From G965216255 sp965216255 (GTDB lineage: Bacteria; Bacteroidota; Rhodothermia; Rhodothermales; Bin80): a DNA stretch of 64,000 nucleotides. Shown in pieces: positions 44,768 to 55,666 of the stretch. The position numbers and the translations under genes are program-made. The first letter of the stretch is position 1, and each line of letters begins with the position of its first letter. The stretch covers positions 3,906,001-3,970,000 of the forward strand of contig OZ244148.1 in the NCBI GenBank assembly GCA_965216255.1, given 5' to 3'. The notes below the pieces were generated by a model. It had not been told where the DNA came from. It saw only the letters and a list, made by a program, of their open reading frames with translations, and did not search any database.

Positions 44768-46141
44768 CAACGAAGTGCAACACTTGATTTGGATGACAGC
44801 GCGCTAGCAAGCGCGTATTCATCACGCTGATTACATGTGAGCGAGATGATGCCGGTACGCTCCGTTAAGACATCATTGGAGGGTATCAAATGGCGACGGG
44901 CTATCATCATCTTTCCTATGAGGAAAGGTGCCAGATTCACGCATTGAGGAAGCGAGCTGATTCGCTGCGCGAGATTGCGCGACAGTTGGGTCGCTCGCCA
45001 TCGACGATCAGCCGGGAGTTGCATCGCAACAGCGGAGGTAGGGGCTACCGGTATCAACAGGCTACCCGCTTGGCCAGCGGGCGGCGGAGGAAGGCATCGT
45101 TGCGTCCACGGAAGATGACTGAAGCGATGTGGTCTCTTGTGCGTGAGAAGCTCGCCCTGCACTGGAGTCCAGAGCAGGTCTCGGGTCGACTTCGTCGTGA
45201 TGGTGTCGTTTCGGTAAGCACCACATGGATTTACAGGCATAGCTGGGCGGACCGAGCGGCTGGCGGATCGTTGTACAAGCTGCTGCGTCGCCGTGGTAAG
45301 CGGTACAACAGGCGTAACAAGAGCGGTGCTGGGCGCGGCCTGATACCGCACCGTGTAGACATCAGCGAACGTGATCCCATTGTAGAGCAGAAGACGCGGA
45401 TAGGCGACTGGGAGGTTGATACGATCATCGGGGCGAAACAACAGGGAGCACTGGTATCCATGGTCGATCGCGCCTCGAAATTCACGTTTCTTGAGCACGT
45501 TGCGTCAAAGGCTGCGATCGGGGTCCGCCATGCGATCATAGGTTGTCTCAGTCCGGTAAAGGACCGGGTACTTACTATCACGGCGGACAATGGCAAGGAG
45601 TTCGCTCATCATCGCCAGCGCGCTTTTCGCATCGTTTTACTTTGCGAGGCCATACCACTCCTGGGAGCGTGGTCTGAACGAGCACACCAACGGCCTGGTG
45701 CGAGAGTACTTCCCGAAGGCAACCAACTTTCACACGGTTGAACCGGCAGCGGTGAGGCGGGTGCAAGCGCAATTGAACAACCGTCCGCGCCGATGCTTGG
45801 CCTACCGCACGCCGGCGGAGGTTTTCCTTCCTGCACTAGAGGGCGTGGCAGCCTCCGCGTCCATGGTCTGAGTCGGGTCGTCGCCAGAAAGACCCATAGA
45901 CCATTGTACCATGTTCGGGTGACATCATGCGTGCCTACACGCAGGGGAAGAGCCATGCTCGCCCGTCGGCATTGGCTGCCTCAAAGGTCAAGGAGCGCGA
46001 ATTTCTTCGGCCAGCAAGCAGCTTCTTCTCCGGTCGGGCTCCGCCCTCCCTCCGAAGAAGCTCGTTTTCCGCGTTGCCTGTGCTATCTTCTGTCTCTACT
46101 CAGGGGCATACTACCTTGTCTACAGTTGTTGCACTTCGGAC
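44768..46141 (+). mobile_element. IS30-type insertion sequence with probable ends
   Basis: An 11-bp perfect inverted repeat (44771-44781, cgaagtgcaac; 46128-46138) lies at both ends, each followed outward by 3 nt and then TTTAA (44763-44767 and 46142-46146). TTTAA is a candidate target duplication, but it is nearly palindromic and longer than the usual IS30 duplication. The interval holds one transposase gene (broken), a hairpin at about 45862-45903 just past it, and another (arms 46020-46028 and 46054-46062, then CGTTTT) that may terminate transcription. About 270 bp after the transposase carry no gene. Confidence 0.55.
44890..45871 (+). pseudogene. IS30-family transposase with a frameshift
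   Basis: The first frame (44890 onward) shows the HTH (HHLSYEERCQIHALRKRADS, IARQLGRSPSTISRELHRN) and two acidic catalytic sites in GDWEVDTIIG and ITADNGKEFA. After GKEFAHH near 45610 the frame must shift by one base to continue as SFYFARPYHSWERGLNEHTNGLVREYFPK, which holds the catalytic Glu, through to LNNRPRRCLAYRTPAEVF at 45871. Without the shift the protein ends at 45741 lacking the Glu. No slippery sequence is evident, so this looks like a mutation rather than programmed frameshifting. Confidence 0.82.
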
Positions 46142-46299
46142 TTTAATTGGCGGCGTATAATATATGGGAACTATAAATTGAATCCATCACGAGCTGAGGT
46201 GGCACAAGACCTCCCTGTAAATGGCTATGAATCTGCTACTAACGCCGAGCTAAATACCTGCAAAATACTCTGTATCGCCCTAACTTTGGGGGGACTTCC

Positions 46300-46674
46300 C
46301 TTACGGAGGCGAAGAAGCACTATCCGACACTCCGTTCGTGCAGCCTGGACAGGGGTTTTTACACGCCGAAGAATCGGGAGCATCTGGAAGGGCTACTCGA
46401 TCTGAACGTTATGCCCAGGGTGGCTGGCGCTCTCAGGAGACGTGGAGAGGGAGACGGCTGAAGCCTTGGTGGGAGCGCGGAGCCCGCATCCGGCGATAGA
46501 ATCGGCTACGGGCAATTTGAATCACCGGGGGCTGGGGCTGGTGCGCACGGTGCCGCAGGGATTGCCTGGACGGTGGCCCTGGTAACGGCCAACGTGCACC
46601 GAATCTGTCAATTGCTGAATAAGCAGGAAGAATGGCGACGGCACTGGCATAAAGCCCACGGCCGAGCGGCGTAG
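46300..46674 (+). pseudogene. ISNCY-like transposase C-terminal remnant
   Basis: LTEAKKHYPTLRSCSLDRGFYTPKNREHLEGLLDLNVMPR is the conserved centre of ISNCY-type DDE transposases. Two frame changes then lead through PHPAIESATGNLNHRGLGLVRT (catalytic Glu region) to the end TANVHRICQLLNKQEEWRRHWHKAHGRAA. No start, no N-terminal half. The same fragment recurs at 58052-58426. Confidence 0.7.
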
Positions 46675-46884
46675 GCCCGCTCGCGCGCCAGCATGGGAGT
46701 AAGGCTTGCCCTCCTCCACAAGAGGAGATCGCCTGCCTGTCTCGTTGCCCCACCGACTCGGGGCATACCCCCGCCGACCAGCGTTTGGCAAGCTCGAAAT
46801 CCTCAGCTGGCACGTTATGCCCTTTCCACCCCCATGCAGGCCCCGTTACCCACCGGATAACAGCCCCTCAAACCGCACCTCATC

Positions 46885-46900
46885 AAAAAGCCGGCTTTTT
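46885..46900. terminator. Palindromic A/GCCGGC/T terminator-like element after copy 2
   Basis: A 16-bp perfect palindrome (aaaaagccggcttttt) lies 34 bp past the reverse-strand stop of giant gene copy 2. A run of five T on either strand after a GC-rich core makes it a plausible bidirectional intrinsic terminator, though the loop would be very small. Repeated at 58637-58652. Confidence 0.5.
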
Positions 46901-46933
46901 CTGGCTAGCACTACCTACCCGCGCCTCGCGGCT

Positions 46934-49900
46934 CTACGGCGACAGGACCAGCGACTGAGTTGGCGGAATGCCGCCGCCGTTGTGCGGCTCGAACCGCACG
47001 AACAGCTCTTCAGCCGGCAGCGCGCTCACGGGGACGCGAATCTGGCTGCGCGTGAAGACGAGGGCGCCCGCGCGGCCAATTTCCGCATTTCCGGCATAGA
47101 GAACGACCTCGCCGGCGAACGGATGGTCCTTCGTTTCCAGGAGCAGCGTAACTGAACGATCTGCACCGGCCACGTCTGAAACGGCTACGGGTCTTACAAA
47201 TATCTGGCTGGATCCGCCCTTCGGGACGAACACGCCGTAAATCCGCGTCCGGACGCGCGCTGTTCTGGCAGCGTCTATGGATTCGGCCTCTTGCTGCACA
47301 TCTACGTATTGGCGAGGCTCAGACACGAAGTTGAACAGTGCCGCATACCCCTTGTCCTCCAGTGCGCCTTCCCGGACCTCGAAGCGCACCTCTTTGCTTT
47401 CGCCTGGATCAAGGTATAACACGCTGGGATGCACGGAAAGATGCTCGGAGAGATCTCCAAGACCAGAGCCGGTGGTGTCGGTCATTATCCTGCCCATAGC
47501 AATCCTGGTATTGGCCTCTATCGGTGCTTCGCCGTAGCCGAATTCGGTTGAAATGGAGACCTCGAGTGGTATGATGGACGGATTGGACAATTCGAATATG
47601 CCCTGAGAGTGCTCGGAACTTAGGATGACCGACCTGGGATATATGCTCATGGCCTGGGTGCGGCTGAGTCCGGCAGAAGCGTCCGATGCGGCGGCAAAAC
47701 GGGCACCGTCGGGTCCAATGGTTACAGGCCGCTTGACGTCCTCGACGCTCAGTTGGACGGCTACTTCGTACATCTCTTCCACCGGCCCTTCACGCAGCAG
47801 CACAACTATGCTCCCGGCGTAGGGTCCAGCCAGCGCACCAGCCAAATCCACCTGGCCGCCGAAGCGAAGCATAAAACAGTCCCCGTCCAGGAGCTGAGCC
47901 TGGGTGACACTTCCGGCCATGGTCACCGAAGAGAGCAGCTCGCATGACTCCGAAATCGAGACATCCGGTGTTACGCTGATGGTATGGGCACCCATGGCCG
48001 CTTCGCCTGTGTAGACAAGCCGTGCCGAATTTCTTACCTCGATTTCAAGATTTACGGTTTCGGTGGCCGCGAGTACCATGCGACCCGCATAGGCCGAGCC
48101 TGCTATATCGGTGGATATTTGTCCGGTTGCGGGATCCAGGGTTACTGTTTGGCCCGTAGCCTGGGTGCCGAAATGCATGGACGATGTGCTTACCGTCAGT
48201 CCTGTAAGGCTGCCCGCAAGCGGCGGCCTATTCAAGACCGCTACGGTGATGCCGGCCGAAACGGCTTCTCGGGATGCCGTAGACAATGTGACGGAATATT
48301 CAAAGGTGGCGTCGGCGTCCACTGCGGGCACTTCAAAGATTGGCTGGGCGATCCCGGGATTGGAGAGATATGTCGAAGGTGACCAGACGTATTCGGGGCT
48401 CTCGCCGTCGCCCCAGCCGCTACCCGTACATGCAAGCTGAAAATCGGGTGCATCCTCGTATACTGGATCCGGATCGGAGCATACCAGGCTAAGTGTATTT
48501 TGCACGGTGACGGTGACCTCGCCGCTGGCCGTCTCCGCTCCTTCCGCCGAAACGGCGATGGAATACGTGTAAGGCGTATCCGCATCCACGTTCTCTGGAG
48601 TCGAAAACGTCCTGGTACTCGCGCTGCCGTCGCAGCCGCCTTCCAACTGATCGCAGGCCGAGGATGGCGCAGCGGCCGTCCATTCATAGTGGTAAAGCGG
48701 CGCAGTTGCAGGCGCCCCGCTGGCCGAGCAGGAAAGTGCGGAAGTTGCGGTAGCGCCCTCGACCACCATTGGAGGATCTGCAGTACACGCCAGGTCTAAA
48801 ACCACCAGATTCAGCAAGGTGACCCCTACCGTGGAGGAAACAGGATCTCGCTCTCCCGCAGAGAGGGTGACGCTGTATTCGATGGATGTGTTGGCATCTA
48901 TCTCGGGGACTTCAAAGAAGGGGCTCTCGGTCGCCGGATCAGAGAGGTGGGTGGCAGGCGACCACGTGTATTGGGGAGTCTCGCCGTCGCCCCAGCCACC
49001 TCCAGCGCAGTCTAGTTGAAAATCTTCCGCATCCTCGTATACCGGATCCGGATCGTTGCATGCCAGGGTCAGTGAATTCAGCACGGTAACGCTGACCTGG
49101 GCTGTGCCTTCCGATGCATCCTGCGCCCTCGCAGTGACGGCGAAAGTATAGGGCGTGTCGGCATCCACGTCGACTGGGACCGTAAACGTCTGGCTCTCGG
49201 TGTTTGCGGCACAACCGCCCAAGAGCTGTTCACAGGCCGATGCCGGCTCCACCGGCATCCATTCGTATTGGTACTCCGGATTACCCCCCGGCGCGCCGCT
49301 TGCCGAGCAGCTTAGCGTTGAGGTTGTAGGGCTTCCTTCGTTGATGGCAGCAGGCTCTGCACTACAGGCTAGCGCTACCGCTACTGGCAGTCTCTCCAAC
49401 ACGATGACGCTCACGCGCTCCACGACCTGTTCGCGGTTGCCGGCAGAGAGGGTTACGGTATATTCAAATCGCGTGTCGCCATCGACATCGGGTACCTGGA
49501 AGGTTGGTTCAAATAAGGTGACATCGGAGATATGGATGGAAGGAGACCACAAAATATCTGGATCCTCACCCTCGCTCCAGCCGCTGCCGCTGCATCGAAG
49601 CCGAATGTCCGGCGCATCTTCGTACACGGGATCCGGATCGGTGCACGCCAGAGAAAGGGAATTCAGTACGGTGATTGTGACCTCGGCCGGGCTGGGCGTC
49701 GCCCCCGGCGCTGTGACGGTAACGGCGAAGGTAAAAGGCGTATCGGCATCGACATTGTCCGGTGCCGTAAATGTCTTGCTTTGGAGGCCACCCCCGCATC
49801 CGCCGGACAACTGGTCGCAGGCCGAAGCCGGCTGCACGGCCGTCCATTCGAAGCTGTACTCCAGATTACCCCCCGGCGCGCCACTTGCCGAACAGCTAAG

Positions 49901-52900
49901 CACAGCGGTAGCGGCGCTGCCTTCTTGCAGCTCAGGCGGGTCCGCCTGGCAGCTTACGATGAGCGATCCCCTGTCCAGTACCGTGACGCTCACGCGGTCC
50001 GAGACCGGTGCGCGGTTTCCGGCCGAAAGGGTAACGCTATACTCAAACCGGGTATCGGCATCAACTTCAGGCACTTCAAAAATTGGGCTGGCTTCGCCGG
50101 GACTGGACAGATGGGTTGCAGGAGACCACGCGTATGTAGGGGTCTCTGCGGCACCCCAGCCGTCACCTTTGCAGTGCAGTGGAACCGTCGATACATCCTC
50201 GTACACCGGATCCGGATCTTCGCAGACTAAGGTCATGGGGGAATCAAGTACCTTCACGGTAACGTTGGCCGTGCCTCCTGATGCACTCTGTGCGGTTGCG
50301 GTAACGCTATAGCGGTAGCGCGTATCGGCATCTACCTCAGCCGGCGCCGTAAATGTTTTGCTACTGCTGCCTGGGCCGCAGCCCCCCGACAAGCGGTTGC
50401 AGGCTGAGGCCGGCTGCACGGCCGTCCATTCGAAATCGTACTCAGGATTATCTCCCGGTGCGCCGCTTGCCGAGCATGTAAGCGTGGATGCAGCAGTGCC
50501 GCCTTCACTTAGCTCGGCAGGGTCCGCTTCGCAGCTTACGATGAGCGATTCCGGGTCCAACACTGAGACGGTGACCTGGTCCGTGACGGGCTCCTGGTCA
50601 CCTGCCGACAAGGTAATGGTATAGCGGAAATCTTCGCGCCCGTCGACGTTGGGTACTTGAAAGGTCGGGTCTTCTAAGGCCGGATCGTCGAGGTGGGTGG
50701 AAGGGGTCCATGCATACGTGGGTGTCTCACCGATATTCCAGCCGCCACCCGCGCAGTCAAGTTGAACATCTTGCACATCTTCGAATACCGGATCCGGATC
50801 CGTGCATGTCAGCGTCAGCGGCGAATCGAGCATGTTAACGGTTACGTCATCGGTGCCGTCGGTTGCACCGTCCGCCGATACCGTGACGTGGTACGTATAG
50901 GCCGTATGGCCAATCACCTCAGCCGGCGCCGTAAATGTTTTGCTACTGCTGCCTGGGCCGCAGCCCCCCGACAAGCGGTTGCAGGCTGAGGCCGGCTGCA
51001 CGGCCGTCCATTCGAAATCGTACTCAGGATTATCTCCCGGTGCGCCGCTTGCCGAGCATGTAAGCGTGGATGTAGCAGTGCCGCCTTCACTTAGATCGGC
51101 AGGATTCGCTTTGCAATTTACGAAGAGCGATTCCGGGTCCAACACTGAGACGGTGACCTGGTCCGTGACGGGCGCCTGGTCACCTGCCGACAAGGTAATG
51201 GTATAGCGGAAATCTTCGCGCCCGTCGACGTTGGGTACTTGAAAGGTCGGGTCTTCTAAGGCCGGATCGTTGAGGTGGGTGGAAGGAGTCCATGCATACG
51301 TGGGAGTCTCACCGGTATTCCAGCCGCCACCCGTGCAGTCAAGTTGAACCTCTTGCACATCGTCGTATACCGGATCCGGATCCGTGCATGTCAGCGTCAG
51401 CGGCGAATCGAGCACGTTGACGGTTACGTCGACCGTGCCGTCGGTTGCATTGAGCACCGATACCTTGACGTTGTACGTATAGGGCGAAAGGCCAATCACC
51501 TCAGCCGGTGCCGTGAATATCTTGCTTTCGGTGTCGCCGCCGCAGCCACCAGACAACATGGCGCAACCCGAGGCCGGATCGACGGCCGTCCATACGAAAT
51601 CGTAATCCGGATTAGTCCCTGGAACTCCGCTTGCCGAGCACGAAAGTGTCGAAACAGCCGTGCCTCCTTCAGGCACGGAAGAAGGGGTGGCGCTGCAGCT
51701 TACCAGGACTGATGGCTTGTTCAGGATCGTAACGGTGACTTGGTCCGTAACGGGCGCCTGGGCACCTGCCGTCAAGGTAATGGTATAGCGGAAATCTTCG
51801 CGCCTGTCGACGTTGGGTACTTGAAAGGTCGGGTCTTCTAAGGCCGGATCGTCAAGGTGGGTGGAAGGGGTCCATGCATACGTGGGAGTCTCACCGGTAT
51901 TCCAGTCACCCCCCGTGCAGTCAAGTTGAACCTCTTGCACATCGTCGTATACCGGATCCGGATCCGTGCATGTCAGCGTCAGCGGCGAATCGAGCACGTT
52001 GACGGTTACGTCGACCGTGCCGTCGATTGCATTGAGCGCCGATACCTTGACGTTGTACGTATAGGGCGAAAGGCCAATCACCTCAGCCGGTGCCGTGAAT
52101 ATCTTGCTTTCGGTGTCGCCGCCGCAGCCACCAGACAACATGGCGCAACCCGAGGCCGGATCGACGGCCGTCCATACGAAATCGTAATCCGGATTAGTCC
52201 CTGGAACTCCGCTTGCCGAGCACGAAAGAGTCGAAACAGCCGTGCCTCCTTCAGGCACGGAAGAAGGGGTGGCGCTGCAGCTTACCAGGACTGATGGCCT
52301 GTTCAGGATCGTAACAGTAACGGTGGTGGTAGCCGATTCAGGCCCCGCCGTGAGTTCAACCTGATATGAAAACTGCGTGTCGGAATCGACTCGGGGCACC
52401 TGGAATGTTGGGTCCTCTATAGCGGGATTGGAGAGATGCTCAGCCGGAGACCAGGAATACACGGGAGTTCTGCCCGGATTCATGCCGCCAGACGTGCAGT
52501 CAAGATTGAAGTTTGGTGCATCCTCGTATACTGGATCAGGATCCGTACAGGTAAGAGTAAGCGGAATATCCTGCACCATGACTGCAATCTGGTCCGGTGT
52601 TGGCTCACCCCCGATTGCCGAAACGGTGACTTGGTACGAATAGGAGATGTCGGCTGTGACATCGTCTGGAGCGGTAAACGTCTTGCTGCGCTCATCACCG
52701 CTGCAGCCTCCCGATAATTGGCCGCAGGCACTACCCGGCGCTAGTGCCGTCCAAGAGAAATGATAGGTATTTCCCGGCGGCGCGCCGGTGGGTGAACAAG
52801 ACAGCGTGGAAGTTGCCCCACCTTCATTGAGTTGAGTGGGATTCGCGCTGCAATTCGTCTGGATGGCTAGCCTGTTCCGGACTATTACGGTTACCTGATC

Positions 52901-55666
52901 CGTCACTGTTGTACGGGCTCCGGCTGAAAGGCTCACCTCATAAGTGATGGTTTCGTCTCTGTCTACATTATTGGGTACATCGAAGGTCGGGTCTTCGATC
53001 GTAGGATCGGACAGCTGATCAGAGGGAGACCATGCATACGTGGGGGTTTCGCCGCTTGCCCAGCCGGACCCGTTGCAGTCAAGTTGAAAGTCCGGCGTAT
53101 CCTCGTATACGGGTGCTGGATCCGTGCAGGCAAAGGTAAGAGGCTGCAGCACGGTGACTTCGACACGCTCAAGGTCCGGATCGGCGTCGACTGCAGAGAC
53201 GACAATCGTATACTCGTATTCGGTATCGCCATTCACGTTGCCTGGAGCTGTGAATTCCTGGCTATTTCCATGAACGCCACAGCCGTCCGATAGTCGCCCA
53301 CATGCATCATTGGGCGTCGTCGGCCCAGACCATTCGTAATGATAGGTCGGGTTTGCGCCCGGCGCCTTGGTGGGATTGCAGGAAATGGTTGCCGTGCCGC
53401 CTACGATTACTTCCGCAGGACTTGCGGTGCAATTTGAGTCTATGGTAGGCCTGTTCAAAACTGTGATTTCAACCGTTGCCTCGCCCACGAAGTAAACAAT
53501 GTCCTCCCTATCGGCGCTAATGTTATAAGAGAATTTTGTATCTGCCTGGACCGCAGGCGCCGTGAACGTAAATTCTGCCGTTATTTCCCCGCTGAGAAAG
53601 GCGAGATTTGTATCCGAACTCGGCGTCCAAGTCCAAGCGTAATCCTCTCCTGGCGGCTCCCACAAGATCGTGCACGAAAATGCTGCGCTATTCTCCTCAT
53701 ATAATTCGTCAGGAGCGTTGCAGTCCATCTCTGGTTCATTTATGAAGAGAATGCGCAGGTCATCTGTTTTTGCAACAGAATTTAGACTGGCCTTGATTGG
53801 GTAGATACACACTTTGTCGCCGGTCCAATACTGCTCTGTAATTGTATAGTCAAAGAACTCCGTGGGGGTAGTAGAGCCACGAGGAGCCAATGCTGGGCAA
53901 ATGTCGTCGTTGGCAACAGCTGGAGCCAATAATTCCCACACGACATTCGTGGCCGATGCGTTGAATGAGTTCTCATTACACTCCCATGCGACATTGGCAT
54001 CCACAATAGTAGTCTCATAATATTTGTTATCGGTGCTGTTCACGCAAAGTATTGACTGACTCAAATCAGTCCCATCCATGTTTGTGGGCTTAGCTACTGT
54101 TTCCCTCCCACTTGGCGCTTCCCTCACTGGACTGCGGGAATAAATTCCCGCCCCCCCCGCGTTTGAGATTTGCGGGGACGATGCGGGTGCACGGATTTCG
54201 TCAGGAGGCAGGATAATCACATCTCTTCCGCTATCCGATTGCCGGATCCAGGGCCGTACGGAGTCCTTCCCACGCGCGGCCGTACAGTCCGTGACGGGCT
54301 CAGTCCCAGGGTGGGCGCGAGCCAATCGGTCACACGCATTGGCAAGAAGAGGGTCCTCGGGTGCGGCATGATCCGCTTCTGCACCCGTATCACGAATGGT
54401 AAACGAAAACGCATGCTCCGTAAGCCGATGCGCTTCGGAATCGATCGCCCGCACAAGGACGATAAGCGTGGTATCTCCCAGGACCTGCGGGGCCACGAAC
54501 GAAGGGCTCTCTTCAAATACTCCCCGTGGAATCTCTTGCAGCGTGGTTTGCGGAATGTATTGCAGCGTGATGTTTCTGCCGTTCTTGGAGGCGGCCGTAC
54601 ACGCAAAAGCAACCGATTCTCCTTCGCGTACCGCGAGATCCGGGCACGACAATGCCGGGGCCGCATTGATGACGTGCACCTGCACCGAGGCCGTAGCGGA
54701 GTGTCCCGTGGCGGGATCGGTCGCCGTGAGCATTAGCGATTGCATTTCCGCTGCTGCCGAGATTTCGGGCGCTTGCAGCGTGAACTCGAATTCTCCACCC
54801 TCCATGATGAGGGTGTGCCGGTAGGGCGGCCAGTCAAACTCAGCAGTGTATTCCAAGAGGCCTCCAGCCGAGCGGGCGCTCTTGCACGCAATGGCCTTTT
54901 CTGCTCCGCCGATAACGGTAACGGATAGTGGACAGCGCAGGTATGGGACTGCGTCTTCCTCCCAGGGGCGGGGGCTGCGCTGGGCTTGCACTTCCTGCAG
55001 TGGCCCTCGCGACCGTTCCCCAAGTGCGCCTTCCCCTCTCGGCAATACCGCGCCGCCAAGATTCGTGAGGGCACCCACCTCTTCGCATCGTCGGCGTGCT
55101 TCCCCCTTCAGAGGCGTGTCTCCTACCTGCACGCAATCATCGGGCAAGGCAGGATGCACGACCACGCTCAGCTCGGCCTGACCAACCACGCCTTCGCGTT
55201 TGGACTCGACATACACGATATACGCATAACGAGTCGTTCGGGCCACCTCAGCCGGTGCGCTGAAAATGGGCAGGCGGGCCGCTGTGCTGCTAAGTAGGCG
55301 TAGCGCGGCGGCATCCGAGCTCTGCCACCGGTACGCGTACTCCGACTCAAAACGTTCGCCGAGCGTACAATCGATCGGGGCCGCATCGCCCTCCAGCACC
55401 GTGAGATCGGTACATGTGCCGATACTTGCTCCACGCTCCCGATTTAGCTCCAGGCGGAGCTCCTGGGCAAAGGCAGCTGGGATCAGCAACAGACCTATCA
55501 TTGCGGTCAACGGCCAGCATCCAGATCCTTTGCCTCCCGGCTCCGAACGCAGGCCACGCAGCGACGGCCGGTGTGGCCATCTCGTCCCGAACACAATCGT
55601 AGTCATGTTGCGGCGGCCGGCATGAGGGTGATCAGATGCCTGGATTGCCCAGACCTTGCAACGCAT
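46934..55666 (-). CDS. Giant modular Ig/PKD-like surface protein, copy 2
   Basis: The product is 2910 aa, the longest complete copy. It has the same plan as copy 1: leader, export segment (PLTAMIGLLLIPAAFAQ), N-terminal region with a variable segment, nine A-B pairs (about residues 740-2479), then the DUF4402-like and PapD-like C-terminus. It has two more pairs than copy 1. Its C-terminal alleles differ from those shared by copies 1 and 3 (HFGTQATGQ versus HLGTQATGQ; DIAGSAYAG versus DITGSAYAG; SARLVYTGEAAMG versus SAPLVYTGEVAMG). Even Cys counts in both module types suggest disulfide-bonded folding outside the cytoplasm. Start ATG 55666; the next in-frame ATG is 55606. It sits between remnants of two transposases. 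Confidence 0.75.
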   Translation of the reverse strand: MRCKVWAIQASDHPHAGRRNMTTIVFGTRWPHRPSLRGLRSEPGGKGSGCWPLTAMIGLLLIPAAFAQELRLELNRERGASIGTCTDLTVLEGDAAPIDCTLGERFESEYAYRWQSSDAAALRLLSSTAARLPIFSAPAEVARTTRYAYIVYVESKREGVVGQAELSVVVHPALPDDCVQVGDTPLKGEARRRCEEVGALTNLGGAVLPRGEGALGERSRGPLQEVQAQRSPRPWEEDAVPYLRCPLSVTVIGGAEKAIACKSARSAGGLLEYTAEFDWPPYRHTLIMEGGEFEFTLQAPEISAAAEMQSLMLTATDPATGHSATASVQVHVINAAPALSCPDLAVREGESVAFACTAASKNGRNITLQYIPQTTLQEIPRGVFEESPSFVAPQVLGDTTLIVLVRAIDSEAHRLTEHAFSFTIRDTGAEADHAAPEDPLLANACDRLARAHPGTEPVTDCTAARGKDSVRPWIRQSDSGRDVIILPPDEIRAPASSPQISNAGGAGIYSRSPVREAPSGRETVAKPTNMDGTDLSQSILCVNSTDNKYYETTIVDANVAWECNENSFNASATNVVWELLAPAVANDDICPALAPRGSTTPTEFFDYTITEQYWTGDKVCIYPIKASLNSVAKTDDLRILFINEPEMDCNAPDELYEENSAAFSCTILWEPPGEDYAWTWTPSSDTNLAFLSGEITAEFTFTAPAVQADTKFSYNISADREDIVYFVGEATVEITVLNRPTIDSNCTASPAEVIVGGTATISCNPTKAPGANPTYHYEWSGPTTPNDACGRLSDGCGVHGNSQEFTAPGNVNGDTEYEYTIVVSAVDADPDLERVEVTVLQPLTFACTDPAPVYEDTPDFQLDCNGSGWASGETPTYAWSPSDQLSDPTIEDPTFDVPNNVDRDETITYEVSLSAGARTTVTDQVTVIVRNRLAIQTNCSANPTQLNEGGATSTLSCSPTGAPPGNTYHFSWTALAPGSACGQLSGGCSGDERSKTFTAPDDVTADISYSYQVTVSAIGGEPTPDQIAVMVQDIPLTLTCTDPDPVYEDAPNFNLDCTSGGMNPGRTPVYSWSPAEHLSNPAIEDPTFQVPRVDSDTQFSYQVELTAGPESATTTVTVTILNRPSVLVSCSATPSSVPEGGTAVSTLSCSASGVPGTNPDYDFVWTAVDPASGCAMLSGGCGGDTESKIFTAPAEVIGLSPYTYNVKVSALNAIDGTVDVTVNVLDSPLTLTCTDPDPVYDDVQEVQLDCTGGDWNTGETPTYAWTPSTHLDDPALEDPTFQVPNVDRREDFRYTITLTAGAQAPVTDQVTVTILNKPSVLVSCSATPSSVPEGGTAVSTLSCSASGVPGTNPDYDFVWTAVDPASGCAMLSGGCGGDTESKIFTAPAEVIGLSPYTYNVKVSVLNATDGTVDVTVNVLDSPLTLTCTDPDPVYDDVQEVQLDCTGGGWNTGETPTYAWTPSTHLNDPALEDPTFQVPNVDGREDFRYTITLSAGDQAPVTDQVTVSVLDPESLFVNCKANPADLSEGGTATSTLTCSASGAPGDNPEYDFEWTAVQPASACNRLSGGCGPGSSSKTFTAPAEVIGHTAYTYHVTVSADGATDGTDDVTVNMLDSPLTLTCTDPDPVFEDVQDVQLDCAGGGWNIGETPTYAWTPSTHLDDPALEDPTFQVPNVDGREDFRYTITLSAGDQEPVTDQVTVSVLDPESLIVSCEADPAELSEGGTAASTLTCSASGAPGDNPEYDFEWTAVQPASACNRLSGGCGPGSSSKTFTAPAEVDADTRYRYSVTATAQSASGGTANVTVKVLDSPMTLVCEDPDPVYEDVSTVPLHCKGDGWGAAETPTYAWSPATHLSSPGEASPIFEVPEVDADTRFEYSVTLSAGNRAPVSDRVSVTVLDRGSLIVSCQADPPELQEGSAATAVLSCSASGAPGGNLEYSFEWTAVQPASACDQLSGGCGGGLQSKTFTAPDNVDADTPFTFAVTVTAPGATPSPAEVTITVLNSLSLACTDPDPVYEDAPDIRLRCSGSGWSEGEDPDILWSPSIHISDVTLFEPTFQVPDVDGDTRFEYTVTLSAGNREQVVERVSVIVLERLPVAVALACSAEPAAINEGSPTTSTLSCSASGAPGGNPEYQYEWMPVEPASACEQLLGGCAANTESQTFTVPVDVDADTPYTFAVTARAQDASEGTAQVSVTVLNSLTLACNDPDPVYEDAEDFQLDCAGGGWGDGETPQYTWSPATHLSDPATESPFFEVPEIDANTSIEYSVTLSAGERDPVSSTVGVTLLNLVVLDLACTADPPMVVEGATATSALSCSASGAPATAPLYHYEWTAAAPSSACDQLEGGCDGSASTRTFSTPENVDADTPYTYSIAVSAEGAETASGEVTVTVQNTLSLVCSDPDPVYEDAPDFQLACTGSGWGDGESPEYVWSPSTYLSNPGIAQPIFEVPAVDADATFEYSVTLSTASREAVSAGITVAVLNRPPLAGSLTGLTVSTSSMHFGTQATGQTVTLDPATGQISTDIAGSAYAGRMVLAATETVNLEIEVRNSARLVYTGEAAMGAHTISVTPDVSISESCELLSSVTMAGSVTQAQLLDGDCFMLRFGGQVDLAGALAGPYAGSIVVLLREGPVEEMYEVAVQLSVEDVKRPVTIGPDGARFAAASDASAGLSRTQAMSIYPRSVILSSEHSQGIFELSNPSIIPLEVSISTEFGYGEAPIEANTRIAMGRIMTDTTGSGLGDLSEHLSVHPSVLYLDPGESKEVRFEVREGALEDKGYAALFNFVSEPRQYVDVQQEAESIDAARTARVRTRIYGVFVPKGGSSQIFVRPVAVSDVAGADRSVTLLLETKDHPFAGEVVLYAGNAEIGRAGALVFTRSQIRVPVSALPAEELFVRFEPHNGGGIPPTQSLVLSP
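48230..53445 (-). repeat. Array of nine A-B Ig/PKD-like module pairs (copy 2)
   Basis: About 5.2 kb, about 579 bp per pair. Three modules carry the DVQEVQ/DVQDVQ signature (YDDVQEV, YDDVQEV, FEDVQDV) where copy 1 has one. Neighbouring pairs within this stretch are near-identical: the segments 50358-50624 and 50940-51206 differ at only a few positions, as do 51275-51712 and 51857-52294. Confidence 0.8.

Noticed and set aside
45590..45871. Separate small gene after the IS30 transposase
   Set aside because: Its sequence (SFYFARPYHSWERGLNEHTNG) is the missing C-terminal part of the same transposase, so it is a frameshifted continuation.
49155..50312. Long forward frames opposite the giant genes (also 37269-38150, 61219-62052 and others)
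   Set aside because: They are antisense shadows of the in-frame repeats; they recur at the same place in each copy only because the coding strand repeats, and they show no domain or signal features.
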